From assembly GCA_041158225.1 (NCBI GenBank), contig JBEBBU010000073.1, positions 1 through 8,030 on the forward strand: a DNA stretch of 8,030 nucleotides, in the 5' to 3' direction. How positions within the stretch are numbered: position 1 is the stretch's first letter; each line of letters starts with the position of its first letter. Source of the DNA: JBEBBU01 sp041158225 (GTDB lineage: Bacteria > Pseudomonadota > Gammaproteobacteria > Methylococcales > Methylococcaceae). The notes under the pieces are model-generated. The model was not told where the DNA came from. It saw only the letters and a list, made by a program, of their open reading frames with translations, and did not search any database. The position numbers were made by a program, and so were the translations under genes. Of this stretch, positions 1 through 6,420 are shown piece by piece.

Positions 1-63
1 TGAAACCGCTTAGCGCCGATGATAGTGTGGTTACCCATGCGAAAGTAGGACACTGCCAGACTC
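1..63 (+). rRNA. rrf: 5S ribosomal RNA, 3' part
   Basis: This is the 3' half of a 5S rRNA gene, the large-subunit RNA normally transcribed last in an rrn operon. The 5' half lies outside the window. The stretch runs from the conserved GAAAC and TAGCGCCGATG core through AGTGTGG, CCCATGCG, AAAGTAGG and CTGCCAG. These align in order with the E. coli 5S sequence. The end at about 63 is set by alignment with the E. coli 3' end and could be off by a few bases. Helix IV is about three bases shorter than in E. coli (TGTGG-TTA-CCCA instead of TGTGGGG-TCT-CCCCA), and AAAGTAGG replaces GAGAGTAGG. A strong terminator follows within about 10 bases, so this is the end of the operon and no tRNA follows. Confidence 0.93.
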
Positions 64-73
64 CTAACACCTC

Positions 74-102
74 AAAAAAACCCGCCAAAAGCGGGTTTTT
101 TT
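74..102. terminator. Bidirectional intrinsic terminator
   Basis: A perfect inverted repeat has 12 paired positions: seven A then CCCGC, a five-base loop CAAAA, then GCGGG and seven T. The GC core followed by a T7 tract is a textbook Rho-independent terminator. Because the left arm starts with A7, the minus strand also reads as a GC stem followed by T7. It can therefore stop the rrn operon from the left and the DUF502-dtd transcript from the right, whose stop codon is about 50 bases away. Confidence 0.93.
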
Positions 103-152
103 GTGCCTGATGATTATCTCAGACTAGCCAAAAGCAGTATCAGCCCTGTATA

Positions 153-593
153 TCATGAAATCCTGATATGGAAAGTCGCAGGCCCGGCATTGACCAGTGC
201 TACTGCCATATCTGCGCCAAACACGCCGCAGGCAACTGGCTGATGGCGCTCTTTAATCAGGGTGGCTAGCCTTGTAAAGTAATCTCTTGCCATCTCCGGC
301 CGCGCTGCTGTGCTGAAATTGGGCCTCAGCCCGTCATCCGTATTGGCGGCAAGGGTAAATTGCGGCACCAGCAGGACGCCTCCACCTGATTGCATGACGT
401 TCAGGTTCATGCGATCGTGCTCATCGGCAAAAATGCGGTAGCCCAGCAGTTTGTCAGCCATTCTTATGAGGTGGCGTTCATGATCGGCAGGTTCGACCGC
501 AATAAAAGCCAGAAGGCCGCAGCCAATTTCTGCGACACAGATGCCATCGATCGTGACAGAAGCCTGGGTTACCCGCTGTAACAGGGCAATCAT
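153..593 (-). CDS. dtd: D-aminoacyl-tRNA deacylase
   Basis: Dtd hydrolyses the ester bond of tRNAs mischarged with D-amino acids (and Gly-tRNA-Ala), a cytosolic proofreading step carried out by a homodimer. At 146 residues it matches the usual length of about 145. The N-terminus MIALLQRVTQASVTI, the segment GYRIFADE and MNLNV (51-66), the active-site strand PQFTLAA (77-83), the LRPNFS segment (89-94) and the C-terminal NAGPAT (135-140), holding the Gly-cisPro dipeptide at 137-138, are all family hallmarks. Position 77 is Pro where E. coli has Ser of the SQFTL motif, a conspicuous but possibly tolerated change. The start ATG overlaps the upstream DUF502 stop codon (ATGA, 590-593), so the two are probably co-translated. 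An AGGA lies about 11 bases upstream of the ATG. Transcription would end at the hairpin at 74-102. Confidence 0.96.
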   Translation of the reverse strand: MIALLQRVTQASVTIDGICVAEIGCGLLAFIAVEPADHERHLIRMADKLLGYRIFADEHDRMNLNVMQSGGGVLLVPQFTLAANTDDGLRPNFSTAARPEMARDYFTRLATLIKERHQPVACGVFGADMAVALVNAGPATFHIRIS

Positions 594-1201
594 GTGTCAT
601 CGTGTCCTGTTTTTCCCAGCAGTGCTGGCATTTCTTCCTTGCCAGGATAATCCGAGCCAAGACTGATGATGAAACTGGAGACCTGCTCCATGCTCTGTTT
701 GGTGCGTTTAACCCTGGATTCATGCACCAGGACGGTAAAGCCGGAGGTAGGGTTGGGTGAGGTTGGGATATAGATCACACAATATTCACCAGTGTGATTG
801 GTAACATATCCTGGTACCCACATGTCATCCTTGGGGTACTCAACATAGACAACTTCGTTGGGTTCCTCATCATCGTGGCCACTGAACAGTGACAGCAGCT
901 TCTTGGATACGCGGTAGATGGTACTCAGTACTGGTATACGCTGGATCAGGGATTCAATGTAGTAAACCAGATAAGCTTTATCGTTTTTCAGCAGGTAGCC
1001 GAACCAGATGAAGAAACCAAGCGTCACCAGAAAAAGCGTTGTGGTCATCAGGAAGCTTTCAGAGAGCGTGTACATTTCTACAATGAAGGCGCGTAACAGT
1101 TCCTCCACGTAGAGTACCAGCTGGGATATGAGTACCACGGGTAACAGTCCGAGTACACCTATAAGAAAGTAATCAAACGCCAGCTGGGCTTTTCTCATCA
1201 T
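590..1201 (-). CDS. DUF502 family membrane protein
   Basis: This protein resembles the DUF502 family of two-TM inner-membrane proteins, whose biochemical role is unknown to me. From the start chosen here it has 203 residues. Two hydrophobic segments lie at about 9-32 (LIGVLGLLPVVLI) and 50-71 (TLFLVTLGFFIWF). They are followed by the family signatures IPVLSTIYRVSKKL (89-102), VEYP (120-123) and PTSPNPTSG (146-154). The frame stays open to an ATG at 1282. That longer form has GGAG only 4 bases upstream and adds 27 residues rich in rare codons (ATA, AGG, TTA). It would also leave 12 bases to the divergent gene at 1295. I therefore prefer ATG 1201 (or 1198), which gives a family-like short N-terminus, though its own ribosome site is weak. 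It is the first gene of a unit with dtd, joined by a 4-base ATGA overlap. Confidence 0.9.
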   Translation of the reverse strand: MMRKAQLAFDYFLIGVLGLLPVVLISQLVLYVEELLRAFIVEMYTLSESFLMTTTLFLVTLGFFIWFGYLLKNDKAYLVYYIESLIQRIPVLSTIYRVSKKLLSLFSGHDDEEPNEVVYVEYPKDDMWVPGYVTNHTGEYCVIYIPTSPNPTSGFTVLVHESRVKRTKQSMEQVSSFIISLGSDYPGKEEMPALLGKTGHDDT

Positions 1202-1294
1202 GGGGATCACCGTTCCTGAACTGTAAGTATGGCTGATGCGGCTGTATACTACCGGATATAACCTGATTATTGTTTCAACCATCTTACTCCGTCT
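1202..1294. promoter_or_regulatory. Candidate divergent promoter region
   Basis: This AT-richer stretch separates the preferred DUF502 start from the divergent membrane-protein start. It contains -10-like hexamers on the plus strand, TATAAC at 1257-1262 (5 of 6 matches) and TATACT at 1245-1250. A -35-like TTGAAA lies on the minus strand (1278-1273). No pair has a convincing -35 at 16-18 bases, so exact promoters are not assigned. If DUF502 actually starts at 1282, most of this stretch is coding. Confidence 0.3.
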
Positions 1295-1708
1295 ATGGCA
1301 TACGTAAACAGTCCTAAAGTCAAATGGGGGTTATTGCTCGGCTCCGTTGCCGCAGTTGCGCTGGCGGGTGAGCTGATACTGGAAGGTATCATTGAGCTTG
1401 CTGATCTGCTGCTGGAGATTACCCAGGCTGCCCTGATGAAGTTCTACGAGCACGCTTTTGATATGGATCATGAGCTGGCACAACACCGTGCCGCATGGAC
1501 TACCATGATAGGCTTTATCCTTTCCCTGCTGATTGCAGGCAAGGTATTCGGGCCCGGCATCAAGCGCCGTATTTTGGCCCGTTACAATGAATTCAGGGGA
1601 AAAGTCTACGAAAGGAAGATGGCGTTTGCTGCCCTTCCGTGGTACTGGAAAGGCATCTATGGTTTCTTTGCGGCCTGTGTGCTGATCCTCATGGTATTGA
1701 TTATCTGA
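1295..1708 (+). CDS. Hypothetical multi-span membrane protein
   Basis: I do not recognise this 137-residue protein. It has three hydrophobic segments: about 11-42 (long, GLLLGSVAAVALAGELILEG, with acidic residues in its second half), 70-89 (MIGFILSLLIAGKVFGPG) and 119-137, which runs to the very C-terminus (FFAACVLILMVLII). Between the second and third lies a basic loop (KRRILARYNEFRGKVYERK, 90-108), suggesting a cytoplasmic side by the positive-inside rule. A His/Asp/Glu-rich stretch (51-65) follows the first segment. Codon use matches the neighbours, and the antisense frame looks like a shadow. No Shine-Dalgarno precedes the ATG. A stop codon at 1259-1261 closes the frame with no other start between, so ATG 1295 is the only good choice. 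It diverges from DUF502 and converges on the transporter gene, with 7 bases between the stops. Confidence 0.72.
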   Translation: MAYVNSPKVKWGLLLGSVAAVALAGELILEGIIELADLLLEITQAALMKFYEHAFDMDHELAQHRAAWTTMIGFILSLLIAGKVFGPGIKRRILARYNEFRGKVYERKMAFAALPWYWKGIYGFFAACVLILMVLII

Positions 1709-1715
1709 CAGATGT

Positions 1716-3563
1716 TCAGGGATCCATTTCATTCACCGGATAATAATGCCAGGCGCCTTTGTCCTCGATACTGAGAACATGATCGTAATCACTGAGCTTG
1801 TCATCGGTATCGCGTTTACCATGTCGGGTGCGTCCTATCATGACATAGGCAATACCATGGTTCCTGAGCAGTTCGAGAAACTGTGACAGATCCTCAGGAG
1901 GGAGCGCAGTATTCGTCCTGTCCAGTATCGCAAATCGGGGTGCCGCGTAGAGCAGGCGTGTACAGGCCAATAGCTGCTGTTCCGTCAGCGAAAACAGTTC
2001 ATCCCAGGTGCCGCTGGCATCCAGTCCACCCACTCTTGCCAGCAGATGTTCTGCTTCCATTTTTTTAAGTAAATCCAGGATGCGCTGGTCACTTTCTGCG
2101 CCATAGCCCTGCTCGTTGGGAACAATCAGTTCCCTGAAAGTACCAGGCGGCATGTAAGGGCGCTCTGGCAGAAATACCAGATTGGTCGCATCCGGGCGAT
2201 GTACCGTGCCACTGCCGTCTTCGAAAATACCGGCCGTCACCCGGAGTAGCGCCAGTTTGGCTGATTCACTGGCACCTATGACCAGCAGTCGCTCAGTTTC
2301 ATGCAGTGTCAGATTCAGGTTTTTCAGCAGGCATTCCTGATTGCTGCCATGCAGCGTCAGATCCTCGTAACGGATGGCCTCATTGTTACAGTTATACTTG
2401 ATATTGATGACATGCTCTGTCGATGCCGCGCCTTCATCTGCACTATCTTCTTCCAGACCCATGATGCGCGCTTCATTAACCCTGAACTCGCGGTTATGGA
2501 ATATCGGGTTGCATTTGCCGTGTTCGCTTTCCTGTTCCATGCAGCGGAAGAGTCCGGTCAATCTTGCCAGTACTGCTGTGTAGTTGGAGATGGACTGAAA
2601 ATTGGTGATGAAGAGGGAGAAGGCGCCAATCAGATGGGCGAAGGCCATGGCTGACTGGGTGACCACACCAAACTCAACCTTGCCGGCAATGAATAGCGGC
2701 CCTACGACCAGAGCGGGAATGATCTGTAGCAGGTAGTTATAGCCTGTCGTGAAAAAACCGACATTACGGTTGATCAGGATGATGCGGTGGAAGTTGCTGA
2801 TCAGTTCATCGATATGGAACATGATGCGCGTGCTCAGGCGGGTTTCACGTCCGAGCAGCACGATGGATTCGGCATGTTCACGTACATGAATCAGATCCGA
2901 GCGGAAATTGGCTTCCTTGTCCAGTTGTGCGTAATTCAGTCTGATCAGGGAGCGGCCAAGGAGGAAGGTAACGGCTGATCCTCCCATGGCATAGACCACC
3001 GAGATAATGAACAGGGTAGGGCTGATCGTCCACAATACCCCTGAAAAAGCCACGACAGCAAAGAAACTGTTGAGCAGCATGAGCAGTATGGACAGGGTCG
3101 TGGTGGTGGCAGTCTTGACGTCATCGGCAATGCGCTGGTCAGGATTTTCCACGCCTTTGTCATTAATGATGCGGTAGTAGACCTGGTTGTTCAGATAGAG
3201 TCTGACCATGCGTCTGGTGAGCCAGTCACGGCAGAGCAGCCCCATCTTTTCCTCACAGAAACGGAAAAATACTGCGGCGATGGTGGAGAGTATGAATACC
3301 GTGATGTAAATGGCGGCCTGACTGACAAATTCGGGGGTGTTTTTCAGTTCGATGGCGCTGATGAAATCCCGCCCTACATAACTGTTGATGACATTCAGCG
3401 AGTTGATGGCGAGGGAGAGGATAATAAGCGCGAATGACAGGAAAATAGCCTGCCAGCGGTATTCAGATGTGAATAGCAGACGTATGCCTGTCAGCACACG
3501 CAGGCGTGTTTCCCGGTCAAGGCTAAATGTTGGCGTGGTTTTTTCATGGTTTCTGGCATGCAT
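1716..3563 (-). CDS. SbmA/YddA-type ABC transporter with degenerate ATPase domain
   Basis: This is a half-transporter of 615 residues. Residues about 25-340 form the SbmA/BacA-like (ABCD/YddA) membrane domain with about six hydrophobic segments (roughly 38-60, 83-103, 156-176, 180-202, 270-293, 297-322). Family motifs include NPDQRIADDV (140-149), EANFR (217-221) and VREHAESI (227-234). An acidic linker (341-385) leads to a nucleotide-binding domain (about 386-605). In that domain every catalytic motif is changed. Walker A reads GASESAKL (430-437), keeping the Lys but losing two Gly and the Ser/Thr. The Q-loop Gln is Glu467. The signature is FSLTE (524-528). The Walker B Glu is Arg549 (LDRT) and the D-loop is TALP. 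The switch His is Arg578 (IGRT). The frame is uninterrupted, so it is not an obvious pseudogene. Relatives import peptides, cobalamin derivatives or acyl-CoA-type substrates; SbmA itself has no ATPase domain and uses the proton gradient. The substrate here is unknown. Confidence 0.92.
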   Translation of the reverse strand: MHARNHEKTTPTFSLDRETRLRVLTGIRLLFTSEYRWQAIFLSFALIILSLAINSLNVINSYVGRDFISAIELKNTPEFVSQAAIYITVFILSTIAAVFFRFCEEKMGLLCRDWLTRRMVRLYLNNQVYYRIINDKGVENPDQRIADDVKTATTTTLSILLMLLNSFFAVVAFSGVLWTISPTLFIISVVYAMGGSAVTFLLGRSLIRLNYAQLDKEANFRSDLIHVREHAESIVLLGRETRLSTRIMFHIDELISNFHRIILINRNVGFFTTGYNYLLQIIPALVVGPLFIAGKVEFGVVTQSAMAFAHLIGAFSLFITNFQSISNYTAVLARLTGLFRCMEQESEHGKCNPIFHNREFRVNEARIMGLEEDSADEGAASTEHVINIKYNCNNEAIRYEDLTLHGSNQECLLKNLNLTLHETERLLVIGASESAKLALLRVTAGIFEDGSGTVHRPDATNLVFLPERPYMPPGTFRELIVPNEQGYGAESDQRILDLLKKMEAEHLLARVGGLDASGTWDELFSLTEQQLLACTRLLYAAPRFAILDRTNTALPPEDLSQFLELLRNHGIAYVMIGRTRHGKRDTDDKLSDYDHVLSIEDKGAWHYYPVNEMDP

Positions 3564-3768
3564 GATGGTTGACCGCTTCTTCCGGCGCTTCGGGTAGTGT
3601 GTAAATAGCCGTCAGCATACGCTTTTTTCATGCGGCATCATAGATTCCGGCCACGCTGAAATCTTGCAGATGCCGCCAATACAAGCTCATGAAAGGGCGA
3701 CTGTGATACATTAGGAAGCATTCCGTATCCCATGAACCCGATCTTACGTCTATTGCCAGAGGTTGCCC
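3564..3768. promoter_or_regulatory. Divergent intergenic region upstream of gltA and the transporter
   Basis: About 205 bases separate the divergent starts of the transporter and citrate synthase, so promoters for both must lie here or inside the genes. The best plus-strand candidate is an extended -10, TG-A-TACATT (3704-3712), about 57 bases before the gltA ATG. It has no good -35. I see no clear operator palindrome, riboswitch or hairpin-plus-T-tract. A small frame beginning at 3732 overlaps gltA out of frame and is not supported. Confidence 0.35.
3758..3762 (+). promoter_or_regulatory. Ribosome binding site of gltA
   Basis: AGAGG lies 6 bases before ATG 3769. It decides the start: the in-frame TTG at 3763 directly abuts this site and could not use it, so the protein begins at 3769 (431 residues). 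Confidence 0.7.
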
Positions 3769-5064
3769 ATGACCCAAACGGTTTCCATCGTGCTGCCAGA
3801 GAGCAGCATGTCATTGCCTGTAATGACAGGCTCCGAGGGCGAGAAAGCCATCGATATCACCCGTCTTCGTGCGGAGAGTGGATACATTGCACTGGATCCG
3901 GGATTCGGCAACACGGGTTCCTGTACCTCTGCGATTACCTACATTGACGGTGATGCGGGTATCCTGCGTTACCGGGGACTTGACATCGCCGAGCTTTGTG
4001 AGAAATCAACTTTCATGGAGGTTTCCTACCTGCTCATTTATGGTGCCTTGCCCACCAGCGAGCAGTTTTCGCGTTTCAAGGAAAAAGTGCATTTTCATTC
4101 CCTGATACACGAGGACATGAAAAGCTTCTTTACCTCTTACCCTGGACACGCCCATCCCATGGCGATTCTGTCTGCCATGGTCTGCTCACTCAGTGTCTAT
4201 CATCCTGAACTGCTCAAGCCTGACCAGAGTGGCGATGAGCGTGATGAGACCATTACCCGCCTGCTTTCCAAGGTTCGCGTTCTCGCAGCTTTTGCCTATA
4301 AGCGCTCGGTGGGCGAGGCTTTCGTCTATACGCGCCCTGAACTGGACTATATCTCCAACTTCATCCACATGATGTTCACGACACCCATGAAGGGCTATGT
4401 CGCGGATGAAGTGATCCGGCGCGCGCTTGATGTACTGTTCATTCTACATGCCGATCATGAGCAGAACTGTTCGACGTCTACCGTGCGTATGGTCGGTTCC
4501 TCCAAGGCCAATCTGTTTGCTGCCATTTCTGCCGGTATCTGCGCCCTGTGGGGGCCGCTGCACGGTGGGGCCAACCAGTCCGTCATCGAGATGCTGGAAG
4601 CCATCCATGCGGATGGCGGCAATTATCGCAAGTACATCGACAAGGCCAAGGACAAAAATGATCCCTTCCGCCTGATGGGGTTCGGACATCGCGTTTACAA
4701 GAATTACGACCCGCGCGCGACCATCATCAAGAAATACTGCGACCAGATTCTGGCGCATCTTGGCATTGATGATCCCATTCTTGAAATTGCCAAACGTCTT
4801 GAAGAAGCTGCACTGACGGACAGCTATTTTGTCGAGCGAAAACTGTACCCCAATGTTGATTTCTACTCGGGTATCATCTACAGGGCGCTCAGGATTCCGA
4901 CCAACATGTTTACCGTCATGTTCGCGCTTGGCAGACTGCCCGGCTGGATTGCGCACTGGAAGGAAATGATTGAGGATCCTGGCATGAAGATCGCCAGGCC
5001 ACGCCAGATTTATACCGGCCATACGCTACATGCTTATGTGCCTATTGCTGAACGTAAGGAGTAA
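3769..5064 (+). CDS. gltA: Citrate synthase (large GltA type)
   Basis: This enzyme condenses acetyl-CoA with oxaloacetate to citrate, the entry step of the TCA cycle, in the cytosol. The 431 residues match E. coli GltA (427) along their length, including the small N-terminal beta domain typical of the large bacterial type. Active-site segments are LHADHEQN (226-233), GPLHGGAN (262-269, catalytic His265), FGHRVYKNYDPRA (305-317, His307, substrate Arg316) and YPNVDFYSG (360-368, catalytic Asp364), plus the C-terminal ARPRQIYTG. Several residues of the E. coli NADH-inhibition site are replaced, at Phe109, Glu183, Pro190 and Met207 (Arg109, Gln182, Asn189 and Cys206 in E. coli), so NADH control may be weak or absent. 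ATG 3769 is preferred to TTG 3763 because AGAGG lies 6 bases upstream. The gene is not next to sdh genes; it leads directly into glmM. Confidence 0.97.
   Translation: MTQTVSIVLPESSMSLPVMTGSEGEKAIDITRLRAESGYIALDPGFGNTGSCTSAITYIDGDAGILRYRGLDIAELCEKSTFMEVSYLLIYGALPTSEQFSRFKEKVHFHSLIHEDMKSFFTSYPGHAHPMAILSAMVCSLSVYHPELLKPDQSGDERDETITRLLSKVRVLAAFAYKRSVGEAFVYTRPELDYISNFIHMMFTTPMKGYVADEVIRRALDVLFILHADHEQNCSTSTVRMVGSSKANLFAAISAGICALWGPLHGGANQSVIEMLEAIHADGGNYRKYIDKAKDKNDPFRLMGFGHRVYKNYDPRATIIKKYCDQILAHLGIDDPILEIAKRLEEAALTDSYFVERKLYPNVDFYSGIIYRALRIPTNMFTVMFALGRLPGWIAHWKEMIEDPGMKIARPRQIYTGHTLHAYVPIAERKE
5056..5061 (+). promoter_or_regulatory. Ribosome binding site of glmM inside the gltA end
   Basis: AAGGAG sits within the last codons of gltA, just before its TAA, and 8 bases before TTG 5070. 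This strong site supports the TTG as the true glmM start and indicates co-translation of the two genes from one message. Confidence 0.85.
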
Positions 5065-5069
5065 CTGCG

Positions 5070-6416
5070 TTGTCCCGAGCTTTTTTTGGTACCGATGGTA
5101 TCCGTGGCAGGGTGGGTGAATATCCTATCACCCCGGATTTTGTGCTCAAGCTTGGCTGGGCGGCCGGCCGTGTTTTTTCGCAGGATGGGCACAGCAACAG
5201 TGTGCTGATTGGCAAGGATACCCGTATATCGGGCTATATGCTTGAATCTGCACTGGAAGCGGGTCTTTCTGCAGCGGGGGTCAATACCCAGTTGCTGGGG
5301 CCAATGCCTACCCCAGCCATTGCCTATCTTACCCGTACTTTCCGGGCGCAGGCCGGGGTGGTCATCAGTGCTTCCCATAATCCCTATTACGACAACGGCA
5401 TCAAGTTTTTCGGGCCCGATGGCATGAAACTGCCTGACGACATGGAAAGACGCATTGAGGAAGAACTGGAACAGCCGCTGGTGACCGTGGATGGGCCACT
5501 GATCGGCAAGGCATCAAGAATCAAGGATGCTGATGGCCGTTATATTGAGTTCTGCAAGAGCAGCCTGCCTTACAAGGCTGACTTTACCGGGCTGCGTATC
5601 GTCGTAGACTGCGCTCATGGTTCCACTTATCACATTGCGCCGCATGTCTTTGCGGAGCTCGGTGCAACCGTTATTACCATTGGTGCCAGTCCCAACGGCC
5701 TGAATATCAATGAAGGTGTGGGAGCTACCCGGCCGGAAACACTACGGCAGGCGGTGCTTGATCATTCAGCCAGCCTCGGTATCGCACTTGATGGTGACGG
5801 TGACCGTCTGATCATGGCCGACCACAAGGGTGATATCTATGATGGTGATGAACTGATTTATATTCTGGCCCGTTCACGCCAGGCGACAGGTGACATGCAT
5901 GGGCCTGTGGTGGGGACGCTCATGAGCAATCTGGGACTTGAGCACGCACTGGCCCATCTGGGGCTGCCGCTGCTCAGGGCCGCCGTGGGTGATCGCTACG
6001 TGATGGAATTGATGCAGCAGCATGGCAGTGTGCTGGGTGGTGAAAGTTCTGGTCATATTATCTGTCTTGACCGTACCACCACTGGTGATGGCATTGTATC
6101 GGCCCTGCAGGTGCTGGCCGAGATCTGGAGAACCGGGCGCAGTCTGCGCGAGTTGCGAGAGGGCATGCAGAAATACCCGCAGCGACTGATCAATGTCAGA
6201 CTGGAAAAACGTGTGGATCTGGCAGCCTATCCGGCTATCAGTGAAGCGGTGGCTGAAGCTGAAGCCATGCTGGGTGATCAGGGGCGGGTGCTGTTGCGGC
6301 CATCTGGCACCGAACCCCTGGTGCGGGTCATGGTGGAAGGCCGTGACCGTTCACAGGTCTACCCTCTGGCCGAACAGCTTGCGGAGCGTGTGCGTAGCGT
6401 ACTGGGTGCTGCCTGA
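5070..6416 (+). CDS. glmM: Phosphoglucosamine mutase
   Basis: GlmM interconverts glucosamine-6-phosphate and glucosamine-1-phosphate, on the way to UDP-GlcNAc for peptidoglycan and lipopolysaccharide. The 448 residues compare with 445 in E. coli. The four domains of the alpha-D-phosphohexomutase family are visible through their motifs. These are the N-terminal FGTDGIRGRVG (6-16), the phosphoserine loop SASHNP (100-105, catalytic Ser102), the metal loop DGDGDR (241-246), the sugar-binding GGESSGH (323-329) and the phosphate-binding RPSGTEPLVRV (410-420). The start is TTG with AAGGAG 8 bases upstream; translating from it gives MSRAFFGTDG, aligned with the E. coli N-terminus. A run of seven T (5081-5087) lies in codons 4-6. 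The gene follows gltA by 5 bases, unlike the common folP-glmM order, so it is probably transcribed from the gltA promoter. Its stop lies 4 bases from that of the opposing DUF1244 gene. Confidence 0.98.
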   Translation: MSRAFFGTDGIRGRVGEYPITPDFVLKLGWAAGRVFSQDGHSNSVLIGKDTRISGYMLESALEAGLSAAGVNTQLLGPMPTPAIAYLTRTFRAQAGVVISASHNPYYDNGIKFFGPDGMKLPDDMERRIEEELEQPLVTVDGPLIGKASRIKDADGRYIEFCKSSLPYKADFTGLRIVVDCAHGSTYHIAPHVFAELGATVITIGASPNGLNINEGVGATRPETLRQAVLDHSASLGIALDGDGDRLIMADHKGDIYDGDELIYILARSRQATGDMHGPVVGTLMSNLGLEHALAHLGLPLLRAAVGDRYVMELMQQHGSVLGGESSGHIICLDRTTTGDGIVSALQVLAEIWRTGRSLRELREGMQKYPQRLINVRLEKRVDLAAYPAISEAVAEAEAMLGDQGRVLLRPSGTEPLVRVMVEGRDRSQVYPLAEQLAERVRSVLGAA

Positions 6417-6420
6417 CGGG

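Noticed and set aside
1331..1732. Antisense open frame (133 codons) across the hypothetical membrane gene
   Set aside because: It overlaps the end of the transporter gene and lacks domain-like sequence. The plus frame has membrane segments and ordinary codon use.
2301..2654. Plus-strand open frame (117 codons) inside the transporter gene
   Set aside because: It is antisense to a clear ABC family protein and has no independent support.
1716..3563. Annotating the transporter as a pseudogene because of its lost ATPase motifs
   Set aside because: The frame is intact over 615 codons, the membrane domain motifs are conserved, and codon use is normal; loss of catalysis is not loss of the gene.
3732..3947. 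Short open frame starting at an ATG upstream of gltA, possible leader peptide
   Set aside because: It runs far into gltA in another frame, has no ribosome site and does not look like an attenuator peptide.
4444..5022. Long antisense open frame (192 codons) inside gltA
   Set aside because: It lies wholly within a confidently identified gene, has no recognisable domain or ribosome site, and its residue pattern is that of a reverse-complement shadow.
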